Source of the DNA: Falsiroseomonas stagni DSM 19981
GTDB lineage: Bacteria; Pseudomonadota; Alphaproteobacteria; Acetobacterales; Acetobacteraceae
Direction: 5' to 3'
Length of the DNA: 64,000 nucleotides
Assembly: GCF_900114315.1 (NCBI RefSeq)
Contig: NZ_FOSQ01000001.1
Location: 1,032,202-1,096,201 of the forward strand
A model generated the notes under the pieces. That model had not been told where the DNA came from. It made no database searches and worked only from the letters and a program-made list of their open reading frames with translations. Positions 9,216-17,881 of this stretch are shown here, piece after piece; the first letter of the stretch is position 1; each line of letters begins with the position of its first letter. Position numbers and translations under genes: made by a program.

Positions 9216-9978
9216 GGGGGGCGGGCGAGTCCCGCCAGGCGCTGCCATCCCAGGCCCGGATGAGGACCCGCGCCCGGCCATCCTCCACGATGATGCGGTT
9301 ATAGGCGTTCGGCGTGCCGCGCAGGCGCGTGGAGGTCGCCGTCGCCGCCTGCACCAGCAGCATGCCGCCTTCCGCCATCGGCCGGATGTCGCCGAGGTGA
9401 AGGTGCCCCGTCAGCACCAGCCCCACGCCCTGCCGCGCGAAGGCCTCCAGCGCCGGCGCCGCATTGCCGACCAGGCGCGCCGCCGGTGCCAGGGCCGGGG
9501 CGACGAAGGGGTGGTGCGCGACGACGATGCGGAACAGCCCGTCGGGCAGCGCCGCCAGCTTCGCCTCCGCCCGCGCGAGGCGGGAGCGGGAGACGCGCCC
9601 GCGCGCCCAGTTGAGGGAGAGGCCGCCGCGCCGCGCGGTGTTCAGCCCCACCACCGCGATCTCCGCGTCGGTGAAGACCGGCTCCGTCTCCGGCGCGACA
9701 TGGCGGCGCCAGCGGCCATAGGGGTCGGTGAAGCGCTCGATGATGTCGTATGGTGTCATGTCGTGGTTGCCGGGCACGGCCAGCATCGGCACGGGGATGG
9801 CGCGGAGGAAGGTCATCGCCGCGATGAACTCCCGATGCCGCGCCTGCTGCGTCAGGTCGCCGGAAATCGCCAGCAGGTCCGGCGGGTTCAGCGACAGGTC
9901 GGCCGCCAGCGCGGCGACCACGGCGGGGTCCTCCGCCCCGAAATGCAGGTCGGAGAGATGGGCGATGCAGCGGGCCAT
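9205..9978 (-). CDS. calcineurin-like metallophosphoesterase (CpdA-like)
   Basis: A 257-residue protein with the full set of metallophosphoesterase motifs: DLHFG near the N-terminus, SGDLTQ, GNHD, the VAHHPF motif and TGHLHLG. The arrangement resembles CpdA-type class III phosphodiesterases, which hydrolyse cyclic nucleotides or other phosphodiesters with a dinuclear metal centre. The start lies 2 bp after the stop of the lipid kinase gene, so the two form an operon, which may point to lipid or phosphate-ester metabolism rather than cAMP. Confidence 0.85.
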   Translation of the reverse strand: MARCIAHLSDLHFGAEDPAVVAALAADLSLNPPDLLAISGDLTQQARHREFIAAMTFLRAIPVPMLAVPGNHDMTPYDIIERFTDPYGRWRRHVAPETEPVFTDAEIAVVGLNTARRGGLSLNWARGRVSRSRLARAEAKLAALPDGLFRIVVAHHPFVAPALAPAARLVGNAAPALEAFARQGVGLVLTGHLHLGDIRPMAEGGMLLVQAATATSTRLRGTPNAYNRIIVEDGRARVLIRAWDGSAWRDSPAPLTA

Positions 9979-9980
9979 GG

Positions 9981-10934
9981 TCAGGCGAGCGCGGCGCCGG
10001 GGGGCACGGCGTCGGCCACGGGCGCATCGACGGTGGCGGGGGCGGGCCGCGGCGCGATGACGCGCAGCGCGCCGGGATGGGTGCGGTAGATCAGCGGGGG
10101 TGGCAGCAGCACGGCCTCCCCGTCATTCATCACCCGGAGCGCGGTGCGGGGCGTGTGGATGGTGACTTCGCGGGCGGCGCGTTCATGCACCAGCCTGTCG
10201 CCGCGCCAGGTGCCGAGCGCCATGCCCAGCGTCAGCCGCACCCACCACCAGGCGCCGTAGCGCCGCGCGACATAGAGGCCGAGTTCCCCCGCATCCAGCC
10301 GCGGCTTCGCCATCACCTGGCCGAAGCCCTCGGCGTAGCGGTTGTTCGCCACCGAAAGCGCCCGGGTCCACAACCGCACGCCGCGCCCGCCATCCAGCGA
10401 GACGCTGAGCCGCATCGGCCGGTGGTGCCAGCCGGACCGCAGCGCGGCCAGCGCGAAGGCGACCCGCGTGCGGAGCGAGGCGCGGCCCCGGTGCTTCTCC
10501 CGATGCCGGCCGAGCCAGGACGGCGAACCGATGACGGAGGAGCAGAGGAAGACATGCCCGTTCACCGCCGCGACATCGATCCTGCGGATCGTGCCCTGCG
10601 CCAGCGCCGCCGCCGCCTGGCCGAGGTCCATGGGGATGCCGAGGTCCTTGGCGAGCATGTTCATGGTGCCGAGCGGCAGGATGCCGAGCGCGGCCGGCCC
10701 GCCCATGAGTCGCGCCGCGGCGGCCGCGATGGTGCCGTCGCCGCCACCGACGACCACGGCATCGGCCCCGCGGGAGACGGCATCATCAAGGCGGGCGAGC
10801 AGCCCCTCCGGATGATCGGGGATGAGGACGGCGTCGAGGCCCGCGGCCTCCAGATGGCCGGCCACCTCGGCCGCGATCTGGTCGCGGCCGAGGGCGGAGC
10901 CGGAGGCGGAGTTGATCACGACGGCGATGCGCAT
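9981..10934 (-). CDS. diacylglycerol/lipid kinase family protein (YegS/DgkB-like)
   Basis: A 317-residue protein with the DAGK catalytic signature VVVGGGDGTI near residues 60-70 and the ILPLGTMNMLAKDLGIP block, both typical of the NAD-kinase-like fold of bacterial lipid kinases. It probably phosphorylates a lipid alcohol such as diacylglycerol with ATP at the inner membrane surface. A metallophosphoesterase gene follows after 2 bp. A short Pro/Ala-rich tail ends the protein. Confidence 0.85.
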   Translation of the reverse strand: MRIAVVINSASGSALGRDQIAAEVAGHLEAAGLDAVLIPDHPEGLLARLDDAVSRGADAVVVGGGDGTIAAAAARLMGGPAALGILPLGTMNMLAKDLGIPMDLGQAAAALAQGTIRRIDVAAVNGHVFLCSSVIGSPSWLGRHREKHRGRASLRTRVAFALAALRSGWHHRPMRLSVSLDGGRGVRLWTRALSVANNRYAEGFGQVMAKPRLDAGELGLYVARRYGAWWWVRLTLGMALGTWRGDRLVHERAAREVTIHTPRTALRVMNDGEAVLLPPPLIYRTHPGALRVIAPRPAPATVDAPVADAVPPGAALA

Positions 10935-10973
10935 GACGGCCGGAACGGATGCCGCAGGGTTTGGTTCGCCCAG

Positions 10974-11309
10974 TCAGGACGGAAGGTGCTGCGTGGGGTC
11001 CATGCCGGCGTGGAGGATGCGGAGGATCGCGATGCCGTCGCCCTCCCGCGTGTAGAACAGGATGTGGGGGGAGGCGCCGCGCCGGCGGGCGGCGATCCAG
11101 AGGGGGTAGGCGCGGAGCCCCTCGGCGATGTCACGGCGATCGACGCTGCCGATCCGGTCAGGCTCCGCTGCGACCAGAAGAGCGGCCCGGTGGATCAGGG
11201 CGGCATGGCTGTCGTGCTGGATGGTGCCGAAGTGGCGCAGGGTATGGGCCAGGATGGCGCGCAGATCCTCGGCCGCCCCCGGGGCAAGCCGGTAGCCGGG
11301 CACGGTCAC
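10974..11309 (-). CDS. ParE/RelE-type toxin
   Basis: A 111-residue protein matching the ParE/RelE toxin fold: YRLAPGAAEDLRAIL at the N-terminus, a central RIGSVDRRDIAEGLRAYP segment, and the C-terminal strand HILFYTREGDGIAILRILHAGMD. Its start overlaps the antitoxin stop by 4 bp, the usual antitoxin-first order. ParE toxins poison DNA gyrase. Nothing in the sequence suggests inactivation. Confidence 0.85.
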   Translation of the reverse strand: MTVPGYRLAPGAAEDLRAILAHTLRHFGTIQHDSHAALIHRAALLVAAEPDRIGSVDRRDIAEGLRAYPLWIAARRRGASPHILFYTREGDGIAILRILHAGMDPTQHLPS

Positions 11310-11575
11310 GCGATGCGTTCGGCTTCCGCGCGGACCTGCCGGGCGATGTCCTCGACCGTGAGGTCGGAGAACTGCCCCGCATCAGCCTCGATGGCGCCAC
11401 GCCGGACTTCCCGGCGCAGGATCGCCAGCTTCTCCCCATGCACCTGGTTCTCCTGGCGCAGGACGAAGAGGGCGTCGCGCAAGGCGGCGCTGGCGTCGGG
11501 ATAGTCGCCCCGCGCCACCGCTTCCTCGACGAAGCGGGCGAGGGGTTCGGTCAATTCCACGGTCAGGCTCGGCAT
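11306..11575 (-). CDS. ParD-type (ribbon-helix-helix) antitoxin
   Basis: An 89-residue protein whose N-terminus PSLTVELTEPLARFVEEAV followed by GDYPDASAALRDAL is the ribbon-helix-helix pattern of ParD antitoxins. It would dimerise, bind its own promoter and neutralise the ParE-like toxin encoded directly downstream. The ATG at 11575 has a purine-rich GGAGGAGGG upstream at normal spacing. An in-frame start 7 codons earlier is less likely. Confidence 0.85.
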   Translation of the reverse strand: MPSLTVELTEPLARFVEEAVARGDYPDASAALRDALFVLRQENQVHGEKLAILRREVRRGAIEADAGQFSDLTVEDIARQVRAEAERIA

Positions 11576-11745
11576 CGCGCCCTCCTCCGCCGCCACTGTC
11601 CCGAAGCCGGGCTGGCGGTGTCAACGCAGATGGCGATGTGCCGCCGGACGCGAAAGGGGCGTGGCCCTTGCGGACCGCGCCCCTTCCAGCTTCGTGGCAC
11701 CGGCGAACCCTGCCTGTGCCCTGACCCCTGGGAGCCCCCCGATGC

Positions 11746-11770
11746 CCTGCCGCGGCTTTGCCGCGGCAGG
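11746..11770. terminator. hairpin downstream of acnA
   Basis: A perfect 11-bp inverted repeat (11746-11756 and 11760-11770) with a 3-nt loop lies about 70 bp beyond the aconitase stop codon and before parD. There is no T-tract on either strand. It is a plausible terminator or mRNA 3'-end stabiliser for acnA. Confidence 0.55.
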
Positions 11771-11842
11771 CGGCGCCGACCGTCGAGGATCAGCGCCAAA
11801 CCGGGGCCCCCACGGCAACGCCGAAGGCGTCGCCGCGGGGAA

Positions 11843-14539
11843 TCAGGCCGCCTTGGCCATGCCGCGCAGCACGTAGTGCAGGATGCCGCCGTTCTTGTAG
11901 TACTCGACCTCATCCGCCGTATCGACGCGGCACATCAGCGTCGTGCTGTGCGTCGTGCCGTCCGGGCGATGGATCACCATCGTCACGTCCATGCGCGGCG
12001 ACAGGGCCTCGATCCCCAGCAGGTCGATCGTCTCCGCGCCGGTGATGCCGAGGGACTTGCGGTCCTCGCCATTCTTGAAGACCAGCGGCAGCACGCCCAT
12101 GCCGACCAGGTTGGAGCGGTGGATGCGCTCGAAGCTCTCCGCGATCACGGCCTTGGCGCCCAGCAGGAAGGTGCCCTTGGCCGCCCAGTCGCGGGACGAA
12201 CCCGTGCCGTATTCCTTGCCGCCGAAGATAACCAGCGGCACGCCTTCCTTCTGGTACTTCATGGCGGCGTCGTAGATCGGCATCACCTCGCCCGAGGGGT
12301 GGTGCTTGGTCACGCCACCCTCGGTGCCCGGCGCCAGTTCGTTCTTGATGCGGATATTGGCGAAGGTGCCGCGCATCATGACTTCATGGTTGCCGCGGCG
12401 GGCGCCGTAGCTGTTGAAGTCGGCCTGGCGGACCTGGTGTTCCAGCAGGTAGTCGCCCGCGGGGGACGCCTTCTTGATGGAGCCGGCCGGGGAGATGTGG
12501 TCGGTGGTGATGCTGTCACCCAGGCTCGCCAGGATGCGCGCGCCGTGCACGGACTTGATGTCCGCCACATCCATCGTCATGCCCGTGAAGTAGGGCGGGT
12601 TCTGGACGTAGGTAGACCCGCTGTTCCAACGGTAGGTGTCGCTGTCCGCATCGACGCGGATGGCCTGCCACTGCGCCGGTCCCTTGAAGACGTCGCCGTA
12701 GCGTTCCATGAACATCTTGCGGGTGACGACGGCGTGGACGGTGTCGTTCACCTCCTGCGTCGTCGGCCAGATGTCCTTCAGGAACACGGGCTGGCCGTCG
12801 CTGCCGGTGCCGATCGGGTCGGTCGTCAGGTTCAGCTTCACCGTGCCGGCCAGCGCATAGGCCACGACCAGCGGGGGCGAGGCCAGGTAGTTGGCGCGGA
12901 CATTGGCATGCACGCGACCTTCGAAGTTGCGGTTGCCGGACAGCACGCTGGCGACCACCAGCTTGTTGTTCTCCACCGCATCCACGATCGGCTCCGCCAG
13001 CGGGCCGGAATTGCCGATGCAGGTCGTGCAGCCATAGCCGACCGTCTGGAAGCCGAGCGCATCGAGGTCGGCGGAGAGGCCGGCCTTGTCCAGATACTCC
13101 GTCACCACCTGGGAGCCGGGCGCCAGCGAGGTCTTCACCCAGGGCTTCGGCTTCAGGCCCTTGGCCCGCGCCTTGCGGGCCACGAGGCCGGCGGCGACGA
13201 GGACATAGGGGTTGGAGGTGTTGGTGCAGCTCGTGATGGCCGCGATCACGACATCGCCGTGGCCGAGGTCATAGTTGCTGCCTTCCACCGGAACGCGCAG
13301 ATCGGCCTTGTCGCCCGGCACGCCCATCGTGCCCGCCGCCAGGTCCTTGGAGAAGGAGGAGGCGATGTTGGACAGCGCCACGCGGTCCTGCGGCCGCTTC
13401 GGGCCGGCCATGGAGGGTTCGACCGTCGACAGGTCGAGTTCCATCGTATCCGTGAAGACCGGGTCGGGCGTCGTGGCGTCGCGCCACATGCCCTGTGCCT
13501 TCGCGTACGCCTCGGTCAGCGCGATGCGGTGTTCGTCGCGGCCGGAGATGCGCAGGTAGTCGATGGTGGTCTTGTCCACCGGGAAGAAGCCGCAGGTGGC
13601 GCCGTATTCCGGGGCCATGTTGCCGATCGTCGCGCGGTCGGCCAGCGGCAGGACATCGAGGCCCGAGCCGTAGAACTCCACGAACTTGCCGACGACGCCC
13701 TTCTTGCGGAGCATCTGCGTCACCGTCAGCACCAGGTCGGTGGCGGTGATGCCTTCCTTCAATTCACCGACCAGCTTGAAGCCGATGACATCGGGGATGA
13801 GCATGGCGATGGGCTGGCCGAGCATCGCGGCCTCGGCCTCGATCCCGCCGACGCCCCAGCCGAGCACGCCGAGGCCGTTGACCATCGTCGTGTGGCTGTC
13901 GGTGCCGTAGCAGCTATCCGGGAAGGCGTAGGTGTCCGGCCCGTCCTGCGACGTCCAGACCACCTGCGCCAGGTATTCCAGGTTCACCTGGTGGCAGATG
14001 CCGGTGCCCGGCGGCACCACGCGGAAATTCGCGAAGGCGGACTGGCCCCAGCGGAGGAATTCGTAGCGCTCCCCGTTCCGCTCGAACTCGATGTCCACGT
14101 TCTTCTGGAGAGAATCCTTGGTGCCGGAGACGTCGACCATGACGGAATGGTCAATGACGAGATCGACCGGTACCAGCGGGTTAACCTTGCGCGGATCGCC
14201 GCCGAGGGTGCTGAGCGCATCGCGCATCGCGGCGAGGTCCACCACCGCCGGCACGCCGGTGAAATCCTGCAGCAGGATGCGCGCCGGGCGGAAGGGGACC
14301 TCCTTGGTGGAGCTGCCCTTCTCAAGCCAGCCGGCGACGGCCTTGGCGTCATCCACCGTGTAGCTGCGGCCATCCTCGAAGCGCAGCACGTTCTCCAGCA
14401 GCACCTTGAGGCTGTAGGGAAGGCGCGTGACGTCGCCGATCTTGGCCGCCGCCTCGGGCAGGCTGAAGTAGTTGTAGTCCTTGCCGTCCACCGTGAGGGT
14501 ACGGCGGGTCTTCAGGCTGTCCTGCCCGATCATCCGCAT
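11843..14539 (-). CDS. acnA: aconitate hydratase A
   Basis: An 898-residue aconitase of the AcnA/IRP1 type, which isomerises citrate to isocitrate in the TCA cycle using a [4Fe-4S] cluster. The cluster cysteines are visible in the TSCTNTSNP segment and in [11 protein letters not shown]. The substrate-binding regions [37 protein letters not shown] and the swivel-domain GAKEYG-type segment ([17 protein letters not shown]) are intact. Length matches the family. The start is ATG at 14539, with an alternative ATG two codons in. It is transcribed divergently from ccmA across 183 bp. Confidence 0.97.
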   Translation of the reverse strand: MRMIGQDSLKTRRTLTVDGKDYNYFSLPEAAAKIGDVTRLPYSLKVLLENVLRFEDGRSYTVDDAKAVAGWLEKGSSTKEVPFRPARILLQDFTGVPAVVDLAAMRDALSTLGGDPRKVNPLVPVDLVIDHSVMVDVSGTKDSLQKNVDIEFERNGERYEFLRWGQSAFANFRVVPPGTGICHQVNLEYLAQVVWTSQDGPDTYAFPDSCYGTDSHTTMVNGLGVLGWGVGGIEAEAAMLGQPIAMLIPDVIGFKLVGELKEGITATDLVLTVTQMLRKKGVVGKFVEFYGSGLDVLPLADRATIGNMAPEYGATCGFFPVDKTTIDYLRISGRDEHRIALTEAYAKAQGMWRDATTPDPVFTDTMELDLSTVEPSMAGPKRPQDRVALSNIASSFSKDLAAGTMGVPGDKADLRVPVEGSNYDLGHGDVVIAAITSCTNTSNPYVLVAAGLVARKARAKGLKPKPWVKTSLAPGSQVVTEYLDKAGLSADLDALGFQTVGYGCTTCIGNSGPLAEPIVDAVENNKLVVASVLSGNRNFEGRVHANVRANYLASPPLVVAYALAGTVKLNLTTDPIGTGSDGQPVFLKDIWPTTQEVNDTVHAVVTRKMFMERYGDVFKGPAQWQAIRVDADSDTYRWNSGSTYVQNPPYFTGMTMDVADIKSVHGARILASLGDSITTDHISPAGSIKKASPAGDYLLEHQVRQADFNSYGARRGNHEVMMRGTFANIRIKNELAPGTEGGVTKHHPSGEVMPIYDAAMKYQKEGVPLVIFGGKEYGTGSSRDWAAKGTFLLGAKAVIAESFERIHRSNLVGMGVLPLVFKNGEDRKSLGITGAETIDLLGIEALSPRMDVTMVIHRPDGTTHSTTLMCRVDTADEVEYYKNGGILHYVLRGMAKAA

Positions 14540-14722
14540 GGTCCGGTTATCCCCGTCGTGGCACCGGGACCGGTGCGACCCCGGAAACGGGGCGCCTTCC
14601 GCCGACCCAGGCGCGGTTTCGCCCGCGGCGCTTTCGCGACCGCAGCATTGGGCTTAAACCACAGGGAAGGGGGCCGGTCCATCCGGTCGGGCGGGCTTAT
14701 GGACCCGGTTCGAGGGGGGTGA

Positions 14723-15313
14723 ATGCTGGAAGGTCGGGACCTCGCCTGCTGGCGGGGGGAACGCGCGGTCTTCGCCGGCCTGTCCTTCACGCTGCCCCCT
14801 GGCGGCGCGCTGCTGCTGGTGGGCGCCAATGGCGCGGGCAAGTCATCCCTCCTCCGGTTGCTCGCGGGTCTCGTGCCTCTCGCGGAGGGCGAGCTGCTCT
14901 GGCAGGGGCAGGATGCGCTGGCGGATCGCGTCGCCCATGCCGCCAGGCTCCGCTACCTCAGCCACCAGGACGCGCTGAAGCCCTCCCTCAGCGCGCGGGA
15001 GAATCTGTCCTTCTTTGCCCGGCTCTGGGGCGGCGATGTGGAGGCGGCGCTGGAGGCGGTGGGGCTGGCGGAGCTGGCGGAACTGCCGGCGCGGGTGCTG
15101 TCCTCCGGCCAGAAGCGACGCCTCGCCCTGGCCAGGCTCGCGCTGGCGCCGGCGGCCTTGTGGCTGCTGGACGAACCGACGGTCGGGCTCGATACGGCCT
15201 CCGTCGAAAGGCTGGGCGTGCTGCTGGCGGCCCATCGCGCGGCCGGCGGCGCGGTGCTGGCGGCGACGCATCTGCCGCTGCCCCTGCCCGGCGCGCAGGA
15301 GCTGCGCCTGTGA
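14723..15313 (+). CDS. ccmA: cytochrome c biogenesis ATP-binding protein CcmA
   Basis: A 196-residue ABC ATPase with Walker A GANGAGKSS, signature LSSGQKRRLALARL and Walker B WLLDEP. The short size, the GQ-variant signature and the downstream ccmB identify it as CcmA, which powers release of holo-CcmE during cytochrome c maturation. The ATG has AGGGGGG just upstream. The stop overlaps the start of ccmB by 4 bp (GTGA). Confidence 0.93.
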   Translation: MLEGRDLACWRGERAVFAGLSFTLPPGGALLLVGANGAGKSSLLRLLAGLVPLAEGELLWQGQDALADRVAHAARLRYLSHQDALKPSLSARENLSFFARLWGGDVEAALEAVGLAELAELPARVLSSGQKRRLALARLALAPAALWLLDEPTVGLDTASVERLGVLLAAHRAAGGAVLAATHLPLPLPGAQELRL

Positions 15314-15969
15314 AGGGCTTCATGGCCGTGCTGGGGCGGGAGGTGCGCCTGGCGCTGCGCCACCCCGGGGATGCGCTGGCGGCGGTGCTGTTCTTCGTCC
15401 TGGTCTGCGCGCTCTTCCCCTTCGGCATCGGGCCGGAGCCGCAGATCCTGGCCCGCATCGCGCCCGGCGCCCTGCTGGCGGCGGCGCTGCTCGCCGCGCT
15501 GCTGCCGCTTGACCGGCTGTTCGGGGCGGAGGCGGAGGACGGGTCGCTCGACCAACTGCTGCTGTCCGGCCTGCCGCCGGCGCTGCTGGCCGCGGCCAAG
15601 GCGGCGGGGCATTGGGTGGTGACGGGCCTGCCCCTGCTGGCGGCGACGCCGGTGGCGGCCGCCATGCTGAACCTGCCGGTGGAGGCCTGGGGCACGGCCA
15701 TGGTGGCGCTGGGGCTGGCCACCGCCATCCTGTCCCTCTTCGGCGTGGCCGGCGCGGCGCTGACGCTCGGCGCCCGGCGGGGGGGCGTGCTGCTGCCCCT
15801 TCTCGTCCTGCCGCTGTCCATCCCCGCCGTCATCTTCGGCGCCGCCGCCATCGAGGCCGCCGCCGCCGACATGGCCGCACGCCCCTACCTGCTGCTGCTG
15901 GGCGCCCTGCTGGCCCTGGCGGCCCCCCTGGCGCCGATCGCGGCGGGCGCTGCGTTGCGAGGCGAGTAG
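15310..15969 (+). CDS. ccmB: cytochrome c biogenesis membrane protein CcmB
   Basis: A 219-residue membrane protein with about six hydrophobic segments. The N-terminal FMAVLGREVRLALRHPGDA and PLDRLFGAEAEDGSLDQLLLSG segments are characteristic of CcmB, the membrane partner of CcmA. The GTG at 15310 overlaps the ccmA stop; ATG at 15322 is a possible alternative. ccmC, the usual next gene, is not here: the following gene belongs to a polysaccharide locus. Confidence 0.92.
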   Translation: MKGFMAVLGREVRLALRHPGDALAAVLFFVLVCALFPFGIGPEPQILARIAPGALLAAALLAALLPLDRLFGAEAEDGSLDQLLLSGLPPALLAAAKAAGHWVVTGLPLLAATPVAAAMLNLPVEAWGTAMVALGLATAILSLFGVAGAALTLGARRGGVLLPLLVLPLSIPAVIFGAAAIEAAAADMAARPYLLLLGALLALAAPLAPIAAGAALRGE

Positions 15970-16132
15970 ATCGCCGGGTCTCTGCAACCGCAGATCGCTT
16001 GTTTTGACGCGGATGTGAATTTAGTACGAAGGGGTGCGCCAATTCGCTAGGCGCTGTCTCAAAATTTATGCCGCGTTCGGGGGCCGCCGTGATGGCACGG
16101 GGTCCTGGCGCGCCGAGGGGGCCAAACCCCGC

Positions 16133-17881
16133 ATGCGGATGTGGGGCTACCCGCGCAAAGCCGCGCGGCCGGCAGGCACGGACGTCACGTCGGCCGCGGG
16201 TGATGCCGCGCCGGGGCGTGATCCGACACGTCCTGGCTCCGCCGCCGCCGCCGCACGCTTTCCCTGGGAGACCGCCGCGCCGGCTGGCGACCGGCCCGGG
16301 CCCGGCCGCCGGCATGAACCGGTCGCGCCCCGGCCGAGTCCCGCTGCGCCGCAGCCCATCTTCCTGGATGAGGCCGCCACCCCCGGCTTCGGCGATGCGC
16401 CGCCCCGCCCGGATGCCGGGTCGCCGGACACCGCCCTGCACGGACCGGCCGCCGCCCCGCCCGCGCCGGAACCGCCCGCCCCCCATCCCCGCCCCTGGCG
16501 CGATGCCGCGGAGGCGCTGCTGCATCGGCTCGATCCGCCGAGCCTGGCCGAATTGCGGGCCCATTGGCCGGCCTGGACGCTGCGCGCCGTCACCTATTCC
16601 GGCGCCATCATGCTGGCGGGCAGCCTGCTGCTGGCCACCCTGCCGCCGATCCTGTCCGACACCTCCACCCGCGCCGTAGTCAACGCGCCCATCGCCCTGG
16701 TCACGGCGCCGATCGATGGCGAACTCGACCGCCTGCTGGCCCAGCCGGGGGAAGCCGTGGGGCCCGGCCAGGTGCTGGCGCATCTGCGCAACGAACGGCT
16801 CGACCGCTCCACCCTGATCGGCCTGCAGAACCAGACCGCCGGCACGCGCGTCGCGCTGTCGGGGCTGGAGCAGCGGCTGGCCATCGCGGAATCCTGGGTG
16901 GTGACGCTGGAAGCCGCCCTGTCCACCCACCGCGCCCATGCCCTCCGCATGGCGCAGGAGGGGGAGCGCGAGGCCCGCGCCAAGGTCGCCGCCGCCGCCG
17001 CCGCCGCCGCGGAGCAGGCGGCGCTGGCCAACCGCCAGCGCATCCTGTTCGAGCGGGGCGTGGTCACGGAAACCGTCTTCCGCATCGCCCAGATGCGGGA
17101 GCGTGGCGCGCGGGAGGAACTGATCGCCGCCGAGGCCACGCTGGCGCGCCGCGTCGCCGAGCATATCGCGGTGGAGACCGGCAGCTATGTCGGGGACGGC
17201 CAGGGCGCGCTGGGCGCGCTGGTGGAAAGGCGGCGGGACACCATCCTCGAGATCAACCGCATGAAGGTGGAACGCCAGCAGCTCGCCAGCAGCCTGGCCA
17301 GCCTGGAAGCGCAGACGCGGGTGGAGGAGGAGCGCTTCAACCAGCAGCGCGCCGCGCAGGCCGTCTCCTCCAATGGCGGCCACATCCTCCGGGCCTTCGC
17401 CAGCCCTGGCCAGCGCCTGGCGGCGGGCGACACCATCGCGGGCACCGTCGAATGCGGCCGCGCCTTCGTCGTCGCCATCTTCTCCGTCCGCCAGGCGCAT
17501 CGGCTCGGCCTCGGCACCCGTGTGCGGATCGAGGCCGATGGCTGGCAGGAGACGCGCCACGGCGTCGTGGTGCAGGTGCTGCCGCGCACCACGGACCGCG
17601 TGGATACCGGCTACGCGGTTCCCTTCCCGCCGATGGAGCGGCGGGAGATGTACGTCCTGGTCGAATTCGACGACCGGTCGCCGCGGCGCTGGTCGCGCGG
17701 CTATGAAAGCCGGCTTGCGCCCACCGTTCCCTGCGACATCGGCCGCTGGGTCAGCGTGGAGGTGGATGGCAGCTTCTTCAGCGACGCCACCTCCACCGCC
17801 TGGCGCTGGACGCGCGGCCTGGTGGCGATGATCTTCGGCCGCGCGGAAGCATCGCCGGCGCAGGACGCCTCAACCCGTTGA
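16133..17881 (+). CDS. HlyD-family membrane-fusion protein of a glycan synthase locus (BgsB/Alg44-like role)
   Basis: A 582-residue protein. The first 125 or so residues are a cytoplasmic Pro/Ala/Arg-rich low-complexity region, followed by one transmembrane helix (about 151-173). A biotinyl-lipoyl-like segment (VTAPIDGELDRLLAQPGEAVGPGQVLAHL), a long coiled-coil hairpin, a second lipoyl half (GGHILRAFASPGQRLAAGDTIAG) and a beta-barrel domain follow. This is the layout of periplasmic adaptor proteins. Its stop overlaps the start of a processive glycosyltransferase by 4 bp, so it probably carries that enzyme's product across the periplasm. The start is uncertain: ATG at 16133 or 16139, with GTG at 16034 also open. 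Confidence 0.8.
   Translation: MRMWGYPRKAARPAGTDVTSAAGDAAPGRDPTRPGSAAAAARFPWETAAPAGDRPGPGRRHEPVAPRPSPAAPQPIFLDEAATPGFGDAPPRPDAGSPDTALHGPAAAPPAPEPPAPHPRPWRDAAEALLHRLDPPSLAELRAHWPAWTLRAVTYSGAIMLAGSLLLATLPPILSDTSTRAVVNAPIALVTAPIDGELDRLLAQPGEAVGPGQVLAHLRNERLDRSTLIGLQNQTAGTRVALSGLEQRLAIAESWVVTLEAALSTHRAHALRMAQEGEREARAKVAAAAAAAAEQAALANRQRILFERGVVTETVFRIAQMRERGAREELIAAEATLARRVAEHIAVETGSYVGDGQGALGALVERRRDTILEINRMKVERQQLASSLASLEAQTRVEEERFNQQRAAQAVSSNGGHILRAFASPGQRLAAGDTIAGTVECGRAFVVAIFSVRQAHRLGLGTRVRIEADGWQETRHGVVVQVLPRTTDRVDTGYAVPFPPMERREMYVLVEFDDRSPRRWSRGYESRLAPTVPCDIGRWVSVEVDGSFFSDATSTAWRWTRGLVAMIFGRAEASPAQDASTR

Noticed and set aside
7518-9281. Upstream extension of the helicase frame by nearly 590 codons
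   Set aside because: The extension runs antisense to a small membrane protein and an MFS transporter and is low complexity. The helicase motifs begin right after the 7517/7472 ATGs.
10949-14722. 1257-codon open frame on the plus strand antisense to acnA
   Set aside because: The aconitase on the minus strand is unmistakable. The antisense frame is a high-GC artefact with low-complexity Arg/Gly/His/Ala content and no family motifs.
16004-16032. TTGACG with an A/T-rich stretch upstream of the membrane-fusion gene as a sigma70 promoter
   Set aside because: No acceptable -10 element lies 16-18 bp downstream; the nearest A/T-rich word gives a spacer of only 12.
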